Positions 18,965 through 26,853 of a stretch of 64,000 bases of DNA are shown piece after piece (position 1 is the stretch's first letter; each line of letters opens with the position of its first letter). The translations under genes and the position numbers were made by a program. The DNA lies in contig NZ_PDUD01000048.1 of the NCBI RefSeq assembly GCF_002646595.1, forward strand, positions 35,920-99,919, in the 5' to 3' direction. A model generated the notes under the pieces. The model worked only from the letters and a program-made list of their open reading frames with translations, did not search any database and had not been told where the DNA came from. Origin of the DNA: Flavilitoribacter nigricans DSM 23189 = NBRC 102662 (lineage in GTDB: Bacteria > Bacteroidota > Bacteroidia > Chitinophagales > Saprospiraceae).

Positions 18965-19818
18965 AATATTGGAGATTCAGGTTCACATAATAAGCGGACT
19001 TCTTGCTCGACCTTCTTTAACCTTGCTTCGGACACACCAACTGATCGCAACTGATTGAGATCCCGGTGCAATTCCCGGCAGAGCACCAGGCCCTGGTCCA
19101 GCAATTGCTGTTTTTCCTTTTTGGTTAAGGTAGTCAGACAAGTTAGCGGGTGTAAACCCGAGCGGTCGATGCGCTTTTTCAAGCTCTCTTTACGGGGATA
19201 GTTCCAGGAGATCAGGCGCAGGCCCGCACAATTACCGTATTGAATAGCTGCGTCGGTAAAGCGCGTGTTGGTCACGATCCAGCCTTGATGGAATTTATGA
19301 TCGTGCCCCGGTCGCTGTTGCCACATCTTTTCTACATCCAGGAAACGGGCGTGGATATAAAGCGGGATCTTCACATCACATTTGCGGTTCTGTTCGCTAT
19401 GGTATTTACACTCGATCATAAAATGCTGCTCATCTTTCAGGGCAATTACATCGATCTCATGCGGTACACAATGCCCTTGCACGATTTTTCCAACCTGGGT
19501 ATCGTAACCTTCGAAATCCAATAGTTTCCCGACGTATTTTTCAAAGGGAAAGCCCGAAGGTCCCAATTCCATGATCGCTTTTTTCAGCTTGTACCTGGCG
19601 GCCATGTGCGGCGATGCTTTGCGAAGCAGTGAAAATGCTTTGCGATATATTTCCCGGGTACTGATGCCCGGGTAAAGCATTTTTTGGACCGCTTCTTCAA
19701 TTTCGGGCATGGCGCTTGGAGGGGCACCGGCCCGTTTTAAGGAATGCTGTAGTTTTCCCAAATCGAAGGCTTCCTGCTTGCCCGAAGCTTTGGTTACAAA
19801 AAAGACGGTGTCTGCCAT
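18961..19818 (-). CDS. ATP-cone domain fused to a PD-(D/E)XK nuclease-like domain
   Basis: Residues 1-95 form an ATP-cone (VTKASGKQEAFDLGKLQHSL ... GISTREIYRKAFSLL), the nucleotide-sensing module of ribonucleotide reductases and NrdR. Residues about 105-205 resemble an Mrr-like restriction-endonuclease fold (FEKYVGKLLDFEGYDTQVGK, HEIDVIALK, MIECKYHS, i.e. the D...ExK core). The tail (about 230-280) has a helix-hairpin-helix-like LRSVGVSEARLKKVEQEV. This suggests a nuclease gated by ATP or dATP. Its end overlaps the beta-CASP gene by 4 bp, so both are made together. Length 285 aa. Biological target unknown. Confidence 0.88.
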   Translation of the reverse strand: MADTVFFVTKASGKQEAFDLGKLQHSLKRAGAPPSAMPEIEEAVQKMLYPGISTREIYRKAFSLLRKASPHMAARYKLKKAIMELGPSGFPFEKYVGKLLDFEGYDTQVGKIVQGHCVPHEIDVIALKDEQHFMIECKYHSEQNRKCDVKIPLYIHARFLDVEKMWQQRPGHDHKFHQGWIVTNTRFTDAAIQYGNCAGLRLISWNYPRKESLKKRIDRSGLHPLTCLTTLTKKEKQQLLDQGLVLCRELHRDLNQLRSVGVSEARLKKVEQEVRLLCEPESPIL

Positions 19819-19851
19819 ACTGTTCAGGTCTCGATTATTTTTGAATAGCCT

Positions 19852-20901
19852 CTATACCAGATAGGATTGTTTAAAGTAATTGGGATAGATGAACAATGCC
19901 TTATTGGTGGTATTAATGGAATTGGGCCCCGATGTTTCGCTACCGGTCAAAGCCCGGACCGCGTCAATAGTTTCGGGGATCACAATGGCCTGGTTATCGA
20001 CCAGATAAGCGTAATACAGCTCATCTCCTTCCACTTTGAGCATGTCTTCCCAAAGCGCCACTTCGTACATGTCGCCGTGGGGGCGCCCCAGATCGAGCAT
20101 TAATTCCTTTACGGCATTATTTGCTGAAAGACCATCCTCGTGTTGAATGAATGCAATTCGGGTGGAGCTACGGAATGCTTCCAGAACTTCTTCTTTCGAG
20201 GCTTTTCTGGACAGGCGAACCGTCCAGTAATGCAGATGGCTGAGCGTTTCCGGGACTTTTACGGCGGCGGTGACCACATCCAACTCAGGATCGACGCTTT
20301 GGGCATCCGGCCCCTGGTGGCTGGGGATCTCCGGTTCCGGCACAAGCGTATTCATAATGCCGTTGAGATGACTTTCCCAGGGATCGGTTGCCCGCCGCAG
20401 CAAAGTACCTCTAGCATTTTTCAACAGTCCGGCCCTTTTGAGCGCCGAAAGAGTCCGCACAATAGAGGTGGTATTACAAGACACCACCCGGGTAGCCTCC
20501 CGGCCCAGGGCGCTCTCATAATTGGCTTCGGCTACAAAGGAATGACCGGCGACTTCGTGTTTTTCACCCCCCTGGACAATAAATTTTACGCCCGCCTTCC
20601 GGTACCTTTCCGCATTTTGAGCGCCAAATTTTTTTGGCGCACAATCTACGATCACATCCGCTTGTTTCAGCAGGTCTTCCAGAATACCGACTACTTCGAT
20701 ATTCGCTAATTTCATTTTTTCATAGGTTTCACCATTATAGGCATAAACCGGTATTTCTTTGGTATTGGCCACTTTGATCCGCCAGTCGGTTGCGACATCA
20801 CAAATACCGATCAATTGCATATCCGGTTGAAGCATGATCGCATTCGCGACCCGTTTGCCGATGACGCCGTATCCGTTTACGGCTACTTTTATCTTTTTCA
20901 T
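19852..20901 (-). CDS. gap: type II (archaeal-type) glyceraldehyde-3-phosphate dehydrogenase
   Basis: The 349-aa protein begins with the Rossmann motif VAVNGYGVIGKRVANAI and has the catalytic cysteine in VVSCNTTSIVRTL (about residue 141). LLRRATDPWESHLNGIMNTL follows in the catalytic domain. Both are marks of the archaeal-type GAPDH rather than the bacterial GapA fold variant. It oxidises GAP to 1,3-bisphosphoglycerate with NAD(P). Such genes are rare in bacteria and usually accessory. It is 33 bp upstream of the ATP-cone/nuclease gene in the stress island and may have been acquired horizontally with it. Confidence 0.92.
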   Translation of the reverse strand: MKKIKVAVNGYGVIGKRVANAIMLQPDMQLIGICDVATDWRIKVANTKEIPVYAYNGETYEKMKLANIEVVGILEDLLKQADVIVDCAPKKFGAQNAERYRKAGVKFIVQGGEKHEVAGHSFVAEANYESALGREATRVVSCNTTSIVRTLSALKRAGLLKNARGTLLRRATDPWESHLNGIMNTLVPEPEIPSHQGPDAQSVDPELDVVTAAVKVPETLSHLHYWTVRLSRKASKEEVLEAFRSSTRIAFIQHEDGLSANNAVKELMLDLGRPHGDMYEVALWEDMLKVEGDELYYAYLVDNQAIVIPETIDAVRALTGSETSGPNSINTTNKALFIYPNYFKQSYLV

Positions 20902-20961
20902 AGTTTTGAATTTTACGAGCTTGTCTAAATTTCATCATCAAAAACGAATTTTAAACAAGCT

Positions 20962-21228
20962 CTAAGAGAAATCTTTACAGCATCCCATTTGATTAGCATC
21001 GCCGGCTTGTTGAGGCTGGTTTTTAAGAATGGCCAGATAAAGACTTCGGTAATCAGCAGCAATTAAGTCGGCCACTTCTGACGTCAGCTGAGGGTCGGAA
21101 ATGACGAGCGTCAGCATCACCTCAAAAGCCTCCTGGAAAAACCGGCGATCATTTTCAAGTGCCTGAAAGAATTGGTTCTTTGTGCTACTTTCCCTAAGAT
21201 GTTGATCATCAATTTCTGTAGTTTTCAT
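20962..21228 (-). CDS. small soluble hypothetical protein ending in a Cys-Cys tail
   Basis: An 88-aa helical protein (start ATG 21228, AGAAGA just upstream; a longer frame to 21273 has no better start). Sequence features are a mostly alpha-helical core (FFQEAFEVMLTLVISDPQLT) and a polar C-terminus ending NQMGCCKDFS, whose CC could bind a metal. I do not recognise the family. It precedes the GAPDH gene by 60 bp in the same direction. Confidence 0.5.
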   Translation of the reverse strand: MKTTEIDDQHLRESSTKNQFFQALENDRRFFQEAFEVMLTLVISDPQLTSEVADLIAADYRSLYLAILKNQPQQAGDANQMGCCKDFS

Positions 21229-21312
21229 GATTCTTCTGTTTTTAAGTGACCTGCCGGTTCCGGCCTTTTCCAAGTCGCGGAAAAATGGCTGGTACGGCAG
21301 ATTGAGAATTAT

Positions 21313-21762
21313 TTATTTAGGATGGACCAAATCGTGCATTGTTCTGAGTTCCATCATATCCTGGAATGTCGCCAGGTTATGTTGATACTCATGTGCTTCT
21401 GCGGTATGGATATGGCCTTGCTCTCCGTTCATCATACCGTGATCAATCATATTCCCGTTTTCATGATGATGATCGTCACCTATATTGTTATGGCTATATT
21501 GGTTGTGCTGGTGATCGAACATTTCATCGTACCGATGGAATTGATGGTCGTAAAAATCTACGATTTCCAGATCGCAAGGAGTAGAAGCGTTGAAACAGCG
21601 TTCCAGAGATTCGTTGTAGAATCTGGCTTCCCCGTAGGCATCATGCATGCCTTCGATTGCCGCAATATCGCTGCCCGGCATGATCTCAAAAAGATCGTCG
21701 CCGGACTGACAGGCGGTGAAGATCAGGCCCCCTGCAATTAGCATTAGGTGTAGTGTTTTCAT
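21313..21762 (-). CDS. His-rich lipoprotein
   Basis: Start ATG 21762 gives a 149-aa lipoprotein with lipobox FTAC (Cys18). An open frame continues upstream to 21855 but adds a peptide without signal character. The mature part has two Cys (RCFNASTPCDLEI) and dense His clusters: FYDHQFHRYDEMFDHQHNQY, then DDHHHENGNMIDHGMMNGEQ and HIHTAEAHEYQH. This composition suits Cu, Zn or Ni binding at the cell surface or periplasm. It is close to the Met-rich lipoprotein gene and SHOCT protein. No known family is recognised. Confidence 0.7.
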   Translation of the reverse strand: MKTLHLMLIAGGLIFTACQSGDDLFEIMPGSDIAAIEGMHDAYGEARFYNESLERCFNASTPCDLEIVDFYDHQFHRYDEMFDHQHNQYSHNNIGDDHHHENGNMIDHGMMNGEQGHIHTAEAHEYQHNLATFQDMMELRTMHDLVHPK

Positions 21763-21851
21763 AATAAATTGATTGAACGGTAAAGAAATAAATGCTTTAT
21801 CCCAGGTGATTTTGTTGGTATTCAGTTTGCTGTTTTTAAGAATTCTGCGAT

Positions 21852-21989
21852 TCATCCTCGGTTAAATTTGCCCGCCCCCTCGTGCTTCCAGTTGGTTTGT
21901 GCCGTAGCTGCCATTCCGAGGAAAAGACAAATAAGTACCAGTGCTGCGTGGAGTACATTTCTACTCCAGCAGAGAATTGACAAGTTCAT
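21852..21989 (-). CDS. 45-aa exported peptide (too short for standard gene calls)
   Basis: The frame MNLSILCWSRNVLHAALVLI... contains one hydrophobic segment ending in a signal-peptidase-like ATAQ, then a short charged tail (KHEGAGKFNRG). It lies between the SHOCT gene and the His-rich lipoprotein on the same strand. The hydrophobic core and operonic position support it, but there is no strong ribosome binding site and no recognised homologue. Confidence 0.35.
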   Translation of the reverse strand: MNLSILCWSRNVLHAALVLICLFLGMAATAQTNWKHEGAGKFNRG

Positions 21990-22037
21990 CGCTGTGTTTT
22001 TTAATTAAGGAAGTAGATCCGGATTCAATCCTGTTTA

Positions 22038-22262
22038 TCATTCTTTCTCCAAAACTGCTTTGCGTTCTTTGTACTCTTCGGTAGATATTTCTCCTGCCGC
22101 ATATCTTTTTTGGAGCATGTCAAGAGCTGACTCTTCTTTTGGGCCCCAATTTTTGTTTGGTATGGGCAACGGCAGGAAAAAGATCCATGCCAGGAGGACA
22201 ATCCAGACAATCCACCAGATCAGGTGCATGCCCCAAAAATGATAACCGTTATAGAAATGCAT
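22038..22262 (-). CDS. SHOCT-domain small membrane protein
   Basis: The 74-aa protein has one membrane helix (LIWWIVWIVLLAWIFFLPLP) and a C-terminal SHOCT motif, ALDMLQKRYAAGEISTEEY plus ERKAVLEKE. SHOCT domains are short helical oligomerisation modules common near heavy-metal resistance genes. The N-terminus MHFYNGYHFWGMHL is His/Met rich. It sits between the Met-rich lipoprotein gene upstream and the 45-aa exported peptide and His-rich lipoprotein downstream. Confidence 0.85.
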   Translation of the reverse strand: MHFYNGYHFWGMHLIWWIVWIVLLAWIFFLPLPIPNKNWGPKEESALDMLQKRYAAGEISTEEYKERKAVLEKE

Positions 22263-22300
22263 GGCGATTAAATTTTGGTTAAATAATTTCGTACTAGTTT

Positions 22301-22813
22301 TTAGTGATGTCCATCTTCATGTGCATCCCCCGATGGATCCTTACCTGTCCCCTGTCCCTCCATCATCTGCATATCCATGGACATTCCCTTGTCTTTCATC
22401 ATCTGCATACAAGACTGCATACATTCTTCACTCATCATTCCCTCCTGCTGCATCATTTGCATCATGTGCCCCATCATATTGCCGTCTTTCATCATACCAC
22501 TCATCATCTGCTGCATCATTTCGGGCCGGTCTTTCATCATTTGCATCATGTTGCCCTCAGCCGCCATCATGTTGCCCTCAGTCGCCATCATGTCCATCAT
22601 CTGCTGATTGCCCTTCATCATCATCACGGCATGTTCGTTGGACATCATTTTGTTCATAAATTCAGTCATCAGTTCGTGATCCTCTAATATCGCGGCGAAC
22701 ACATGGTCTTTGGATTCCGCATTTTTCAGCATGGAATCCACGTTCGTTGGTTGGCTGCAACCGATCCAAAACAGGGCGGTTGCGGCGAAAGAAAAAAGCA
22801 GTATCTTTTTCAT
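22301..22813 (-). CDS. extremely methionine-rich lipoprotein
   Basis: A 170-aa lipoprotein (lipobox IGC, Cys19) in which I count 42 methionines, about one residue in four, mostly in MM pairs (NKMMSNEHAVMMMKGNQQMM; QMMQQEGMMSEECMQSCMQM). There are also Cys and His at the C-terminus (DAHEDGHH). Thioether clusters favour Cu(I)/Ag(I), so it is probably a periplasmic or outer-membrane-anchored copper sponge. The N-terminal ~60 residues (LKNAESKDHVFAAILEDHEL) look like an ordinary helical domain. The family is not one I can name. Internal near-repeats such as TEGNMM/AEGNMM suggest growth by duplication. Confidence 0.82.
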   Translation of the reverse strand: MKKILLFSFAATALFWIGCSQPTNVDSMLKNAESKDHVFAAILEDHELMTEFMNKMMSNEHAVMMMKGNQQMMDMMATEGNMMAAEGNMMQMMKDRPEMMQQMMSGMMKDGNMMGHMMQMMQQEGMMSEECMQSCMQMMKDKGMSMDMQMMEGQGTGKDPSGDAHEDGHH

Positions 22814-22857
22814 GATTGTTAACTTATTGATGTCAATGAATGAGTATTATTTTTGAT

Positions 22858-23943
22858 TCAGGATCGTGTAACAGCTTTGTTGACCATGATCACTTCCGAG
22901 ATATTTTCTGTGTCGAGTACACCGGCCAGTTCACCTTCCATGAAGACCGGAGAAAAGGAGATGCCGAGTTTGGCCATCATCTCATGGGCTTTGTCCAATC
23001 CCATTTCCGGACTTAATGCCGGGAAATCCTGCCTGGCAATGTTGCCGAGCGGTGCGCTTTTGCCCAATTCACTCAAGCCTCTGATAATTTCGTCCCTGGT
23101 GACGAACCCCATTAATCCGTTGTTCAGGGCAATCAAAAATTCTTTTTCCTGGCCGTTCAGCAGGTGCTCAACAGCCCTTTCAATGGGGTCGTCAGCGGAT
23201 AGTAGAGTGTATTTTTTCATTAAGGCATCGCTTACTTTATACTTCGAGAGCACCGAACGCGTAGCTTCATAATTGGATTCGGCGCCTGCTCCCAGGAATA
23301 CGAACAGGCCGATAAATACGAGCCATACGTTTGAGATCAGGCCCAGGAAAACAAAGCCTATGGCCAGGAACTGCCCGGTTCGGGCGGCAATCTCAGTGGC
23401 TTTTGCCCGATCGAATTTCATGGCAAGCAGCGCCCGCAGCACCCTGCCGCCATCCATCGGGAAAGCGGGAATGAGGTTAAATACCGCCAGCAGGATATTC
23501 ACCAAAAAGAGGTTATATAGAAAACTGGACGAGGACATATGCCCGTCGACATCCAGCAGACTGGGCATATCACCGGCTTGGCGGAGCACAAAAAACAGTA
23601 CGATTGCAATCACCAGGTTCACAGCCGGACCGGCCAGGGCCACCCATAATTCCTGTATGGGCTTTTCCGGCATTTTCTCCATGTTGGCTACCCCGCCGAT
23701 CGGGAGCAGCATAATATTTTTCGTAGTAATGCCGTAGCGTTTCCCCGTCAGGGCATGTCCCAACTCGTGCAACAGGACACAGGCAAACAGCACCAGGATG
23801 AAGACAACCCCTACGAGGCTCTGCTCCCAGCCGTGTCCCATGCTGAGATGACTAAACAGTATCCAGGCAATCAGGATGAGGAAGGTCCAATGAACAAAAA
23901 CCTCTATACCTGATATGCGTCCGAGGCTAAGTGACCATTTCAT
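22858..23943 (-). CDS. site-2-type M50 metalloprotease with CBS domains
   Basis: The 361-aa integral membrane protease has the zinc motif HELGH (residues 59-63) in a hydrophobic segment and the second metal motif NLIPAFPMDGGRVLRALL (about 155-172). About six membrane helices are followed by two cytosolic CBS motifs from residue 235 (VSDALMKKYTLLSADDPIER; DFPALSPEMGLDKAHEMM). It cleaves membrane-embedded substrates; the CBS pair may bind adenine nucleotides and adjust activity. It lies between the Met-rich lipoprotein and NDH-2 genes. The substrate is unknown. Confidence 0.93.
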   Translation of the reverse strand: MKWSLSLGRISGIEVFVHWTFLILIAWILFSHLSMGHGWEQSLVGVVFILVLFACVLLHELGHALTGKRYGITTKNIMLLPIGGVANMEKMPEKPIQELWVALAGPAVNLVIAIVLFFVLRQAGDMPSLLDVDGHMSSSSFLYNLFLVNILLAVFNLIPAFPMDGGRVLRALLAMKFDRAKATEIAARTGQFLAIGFVFLGLISNVWLVFIGLFVFLGAGAESNYEATRSVLSKYKVSDALMKKYTLLSADDPIERAVEHLLNGQEKEFLIALNNGLMGFVTRDEIIRGLSELGKSAPLGNIARQDFPALSPEMGLDKAHEMMAKLGISFSPVFMEGELAGVLDTENISEVIMVNKAVTRS

Positions 23944-23961
23944 GATTCTCCATTTTAATTC

Positions 23962-25284
23962 TCAGGTTTGTTCTACCTTGGTTTGTTGAGGTTTAAATTC
24001 CCGAATGATCAGCCTGTTCGCTTTTTCGTAATTCAAGTAGCGGATGATCCAGTTAATGCCCACCATCAATTTGTTTTTGAACCCGGTGATGGAAAACAAA
24101 TGCACCGTGGACCACAACACCCAGGCTAACTTGCCTTTCCAGACAGATCCTCCGATCTTAGCCACTGCGTTTCTCTTGCCGATGGTAGCCATACTGCCTT
24201 TGTCCCGGTAGTGAAACGCTGTTTTAAAAGTCCCGTGTCTGATCAGGTGAAGGAGGTTTTCTGCCAATAGCTTTCCCTGCTGAATAGCCACCTGAGCCAC
24301 CATTGGGTGACCTTGAGGCCATTCTTCGTCGGTCATGGCAGCTATATCGCCGATGGTAAAAACATGGCGGCAGCCCTCTACCTGATTAAAAGGATCGACT
24401 TTAAGTCGCCGGCCTTTTGTGCCACTTTCGGGAGCGAGACCCTCCGGGGCGGCCCCTTTAACCCCGGCAGTCCAGATTAAAGTCTTAGCTAATAGTGTTT
24501 GGTTGTCGGCCAGCAGGACTTCGCTGCCGGTATAGCCTTGCACGGTAGTGTTCAGTCGGATCTCCACTTCCAGTTGGGAAAGCGTCCGGAAGGCATGGTC
24601 TGAGGCCGCTTCGGGCATAGTACCCAGCAGGCGGTCCGTGGCTTCCACCAGATAGACCTTCATCCATTCTTCAGCGATCTCCGGATAGTCCTTGCGCAAC
24701 AGGTAGCGTCTGAATTCAGAAAGGGCGCCTGCCAGCTCAACGCCGGCAGGGCCACCCCCGACTATAACGAAATTGGTTAGGGCTTCTTTTTCATTTTGGT
24801 CGCAGGTAATGGCGGCTGCTTCGAGGTTTTGCAGTACCCAACTGCGAATATCGAGCGCATCGCGAATATCCTTCAGTCCGACACTATTTCGGGCCACGTC
24901 CTCCAAACCAAAATAATTGGTGACGCTTCCGGTAGCAATTACCAGGTAATCATACTGCACCCAGCCGATATCCGTAAAGACCCTCCGGCTATCCGGATCA
25001 ACGCGGTTTACTTCGGCCAGCCGATAGATCAGATTGCGATATCCCTGGAACAGTTTTCTAATTGGAGTAACAATAGAATCCGGTTCCAGACCGGCAATAG
25101 CTACCTGGTACAGCAGAGGTTGGAACTGATGAAAATTGTTCTTATCCAGTAAAACCAACTGCACCGGACTGTTGTGCAACTTTTTGATCAGGTTGATCCC
25201 GGCAAAACCTGCCCCAATCACCACGATGCGGGGCAGGTCTGTAGCCGGAAGACAAAGGGAACTATATGGACACTGACTGACCAT
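23962..25284 (-). CDS. ndh: type II NADH:quinone oxidoreductase-like flavoprotein
   Basis: A 440-aa FAD/NAD(P)-binding protein with GAGFAGINL near residue 24, FHQFQPLLYQVAIAGL, a second nucleotide motif IVGGGPAGVELAGAL, and the FAD-closing TIGDIAAM. The C-terminal amphipathic region after about residue 370 fits monotopic membrane attachment. It passes electrons from NADH to quinone without pumping protons. ATG 25284 is preferred to the TTG two codons upstream. It overlaps the preceding lycopene-cyclase-like gene by 23 bp, implying coupling. Confidence 0.92.
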   Translation of the reverse strand: MVSQCPYSSLCLPATDLPRIVVIGAGFAGINLIKKLHNSPVQLVLLDKNNFHQFQPLLYQVAIAGLEPDSIVTPIRKLFQGYRNLIYRLAEVNRVDPDSRRVFTDIGWVQYDYLVIATGSVTNYFGLEDVARNSVGLKDIRDALDIRSWVLQNLEAAAITCDQNEKEALTNFVIVGGGPAGVELAGALSEFRRYLLRKDYPEIAEEWMKVYLVEATDRLLGTMPEAASDHAFRTLSQLEVEIRLNTTVQGYTGSEVLLADNQTLLAKTLIWTAGVKGAAPEGLAPESGTKGRRLKVDPFNQVEGCRHVFTIGDIAAMTDEEWPQGHPMVAQVAIQQGKLLAENLLHLIRHGTFKTAFHYRDKGSMATIGKRNAVAKIGGSVWKGKLAWVLWSTVHLFSITGFKNKLMVGINWIIRYLNYEKANRLIIREFKPQQTKVEQT

Positions 25285-25984
25285 TTGCAATTTCTTTTGG
25301 GTTCAAGGTATACCAGTAAACGTGCTCATACAAACCGGACCAGTACATGCCGAAGCTAAAGGCAAACATCAATTCTTCCATAGGGATACCGGCTAATTTG
25401 ATACCGGTGAGGTCGGCCAGGTTCCAGTATGCATCTACATAACTTGGAAAGACCAATAGCAAGCTGCCGAAGTAAACAAAGTAAAGCCCGGTAAACAGGA
25501 GTCCCCCTATCCAGATCTTGGCCTTTAGATCGGGTCGACAATAAAGGGTAGCTACTGCGCCAAGAAACAGTGCAATCACTCCGCTGTAGATCGGGTTCAA
25601 GCTGGTGAATACCAATAGTACTGTGAAAATCGCCGCTGGAAGAAACAATATGATCCGGTGAAGTTGATGACGGCCATGAAGCTTGTCGCTATCAATCATG
25701 GGGCTTATGCTCATCGGATAAACCAATCGGTACAGCACTACACCCAAACCTCCAATAGCGAAAGAAAAAAGAAGGCTTTCTATATCGAAGCCGGTTTTAT
25801 TAGCCAGGTCAAATAAAGATGGAGGAGCCCAGTATTCCGGTACAAAAAGTGGCTCGGTCAGTCCAAAGAACATGGTGACCCAGCTGATTTGCAGCATCTC
25901 CTTTCGGAAATCGGGCTTCCTCCAATAAACTAAACCCCAAAGGCCCAATATTAATATTGACCATATTAGCCAGGCAAATTTCAT
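25262..25984 (-). CDS. lycopene-cyclase-domain-like membrane protein
   Basis: The 240-aa protein has about seven hydrophobic segments. The C-terminal GIKLAGIPMEELMFAFSFGM resembles the heterodimeric carotenoid cyclase signature IPxEE followed by a membrane helix, and the N-terminal YWRKPDFRKEMLQISWVTM is a usual feature. No other carotenoid gene is near; its partner is an overlapping NDH-2 gene. It may therefore act on quinone or another isoprenoid rather than lycopene. Family call moderate, function open. Confidence 0.6.
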   Translation of the reverse strand: MKFAWLIWSILILGLWGLVYWRKPDFRKEMLQISWVTMFFGLTEPLFVPEYWAPPSLFDLANKTGFDIESLLFSFAIGGLGVVLYRLVYPMSISPMIDSDKLHGRHQLHRIILFLPAAIFTVLLVFTSLNPIYSGVIALFLGAVATLYCRPDLKAKIWIGGLLFTGLYFVYFGSLLLVFPSYVDAYWNLADLTGIKLAGIPMEELMFAFSFGMYWSGLYEHVYWYTLNPKEIANGQSVSI

Positions 25985-25996
25985 CTAGCGTATTAC

Positions 25997-26332
25997 TTAA
26001 TTTTCGTTATTGGAATCGAGTTGTGCCGAAAGCGATATTACACAGTTCTGAACCCCCTCAAAAGGAGCGGGTGTATACTCATCCGCAGTCCCATCATTGA
26101 TCCATTGACCGCCATCGGTCAGGTAGCGAAATTCGTAGCTCTTTCCCGGCTGCAACTCGATGGAGGCCTGAAGGCCGGTTTTAACAGCTTTCATTGGCAG
26201 GCCGTTTTCCCAGGACCAGTCATTAAAATCTCCAAGCACCCGTACCTTATCAGCATCCCGTACGGTCTCCGGTGGAAGGATAAAAGTGACCTTGCAGCGG
26301 TCTTTGCTTTTCAAATACTTTTTTTTGATCAT
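25997..26332 (-). CDS. stand-alone CBM48/isoamylase-N-type domain protein
   Basis: A 111-aa cytosolic protein with the early-set fold motifs VTFILPPETVRDADKVRVLG, DFNDWSWENGLPM and YEFRYLTDGGQWINDG. The W/DW and N-D-G residues match glycogen-binding CBM48/AMPK-beta-like domains. As a single domain it may tether other proteins to glycogen. It is 12 bp upstream of the lycopene-cyclase-like gene. Confidence 0.85.
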   Translation of the reverse strand: MIKKKYLKSKDRCKVTFILPPETVRDADKVRVLGDFNDWSWENGLPMKAVKTGLQASIELQPGKSYEFRYLTDGGQWINDGTADEYTPAPFEGVQNCVISLSAQLDSNNEN

Positions 26333-26363
26333 GGCTTCAATAGTTTATTTGGTTAAGACTTCT

Positions 26364-26639
26364 TCACTTCGCCTCCAGGCTAATATTATAGATACCCGCA
26401 ATACAAGCTCCCACAAGCCAGCCCAGGACAAAGGACTGCGTTAATCCGATCACAAATTCGTAAAAAGGTACATCCATCCGGATGATCGGCGCCGTATCGA
26501 TTCCGTGCAGCAAGCTGTTGAAAAATAGCACGGTACCGTCACGGCCAACCGTTATCATTACGAGCATACAACCCAGATACAACAGTGCCCAGGTAAGCCC
26601 CACGGCCAGGCCGAATTTTCTAATGTGAATGCTTTTCAT
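26364..26639 (-). CDS. DUF5676 family membrane protein
   Basis: Start ATG 26639 gives 91 aa; the longer frame to 26699 overlaps the upstream gene without added conservation. Two hydrophobic segments are visible, GLAVGLTWALLYLGCMLVMI and FVLGWLVGACIAGIYNI, which is the DUF5676 pattern. The gene overlaps the DUF2933 gene by 20 bp. These two families are repeatedly found together beside copper or cation efflux genes. Role unknown. Confidence 0.8.
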   Translation of the reverse strand: MKSIHIRKFGLAVGLTWALLYLGCMLVMITVGRDGTVLFFNSLLHGIDTAPIIRMDVPFYEFVIGLTQSFVLGWLVGACIAGIYNISLEAK

Positions 26640-26853
26640 GACTATCTTCTTTGGGAGCTGACAAATAATTCGGTGATTCGTGTTGGTGCTTACCGCCATG
26701 TCCGTGCGGCATTAATAAATGGCAGGCAAACATGGCCAGAATGAAGAACAGCAGGCCGACGTTTTCACCGAGGCCAAGAGCAGGAGCCAGAAAGATGAAC
26801 AGTAACGGCAAAACACACCCAATAAGCATCCAGACAATTCTTTTGCTTTTCAT
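26620..26853 (-). CDS. DUF2933 family small membrane protein
   Basis: The 77-aa protein has two hydrophobic segments (IVWMLIGCVLPLLFIFLAP and VGLLFFILAMFACHLLM) and a His-rich tail (PHGHGGKHQHESPN, EDSHEKHSH). The tail could bind divalent metal or copper. It is the first gene of the DUF2933-DUF5676-CBM48 run on the minus strand. Confidence 0.8.
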   Translation of the reverse strand: MKSKRIVWMLIGCVLPLLFIFLAPALGLGENVGLLFFILAMFACHLLMPHGHGGKHQHESPNYLSAPKEDSHEKHSH

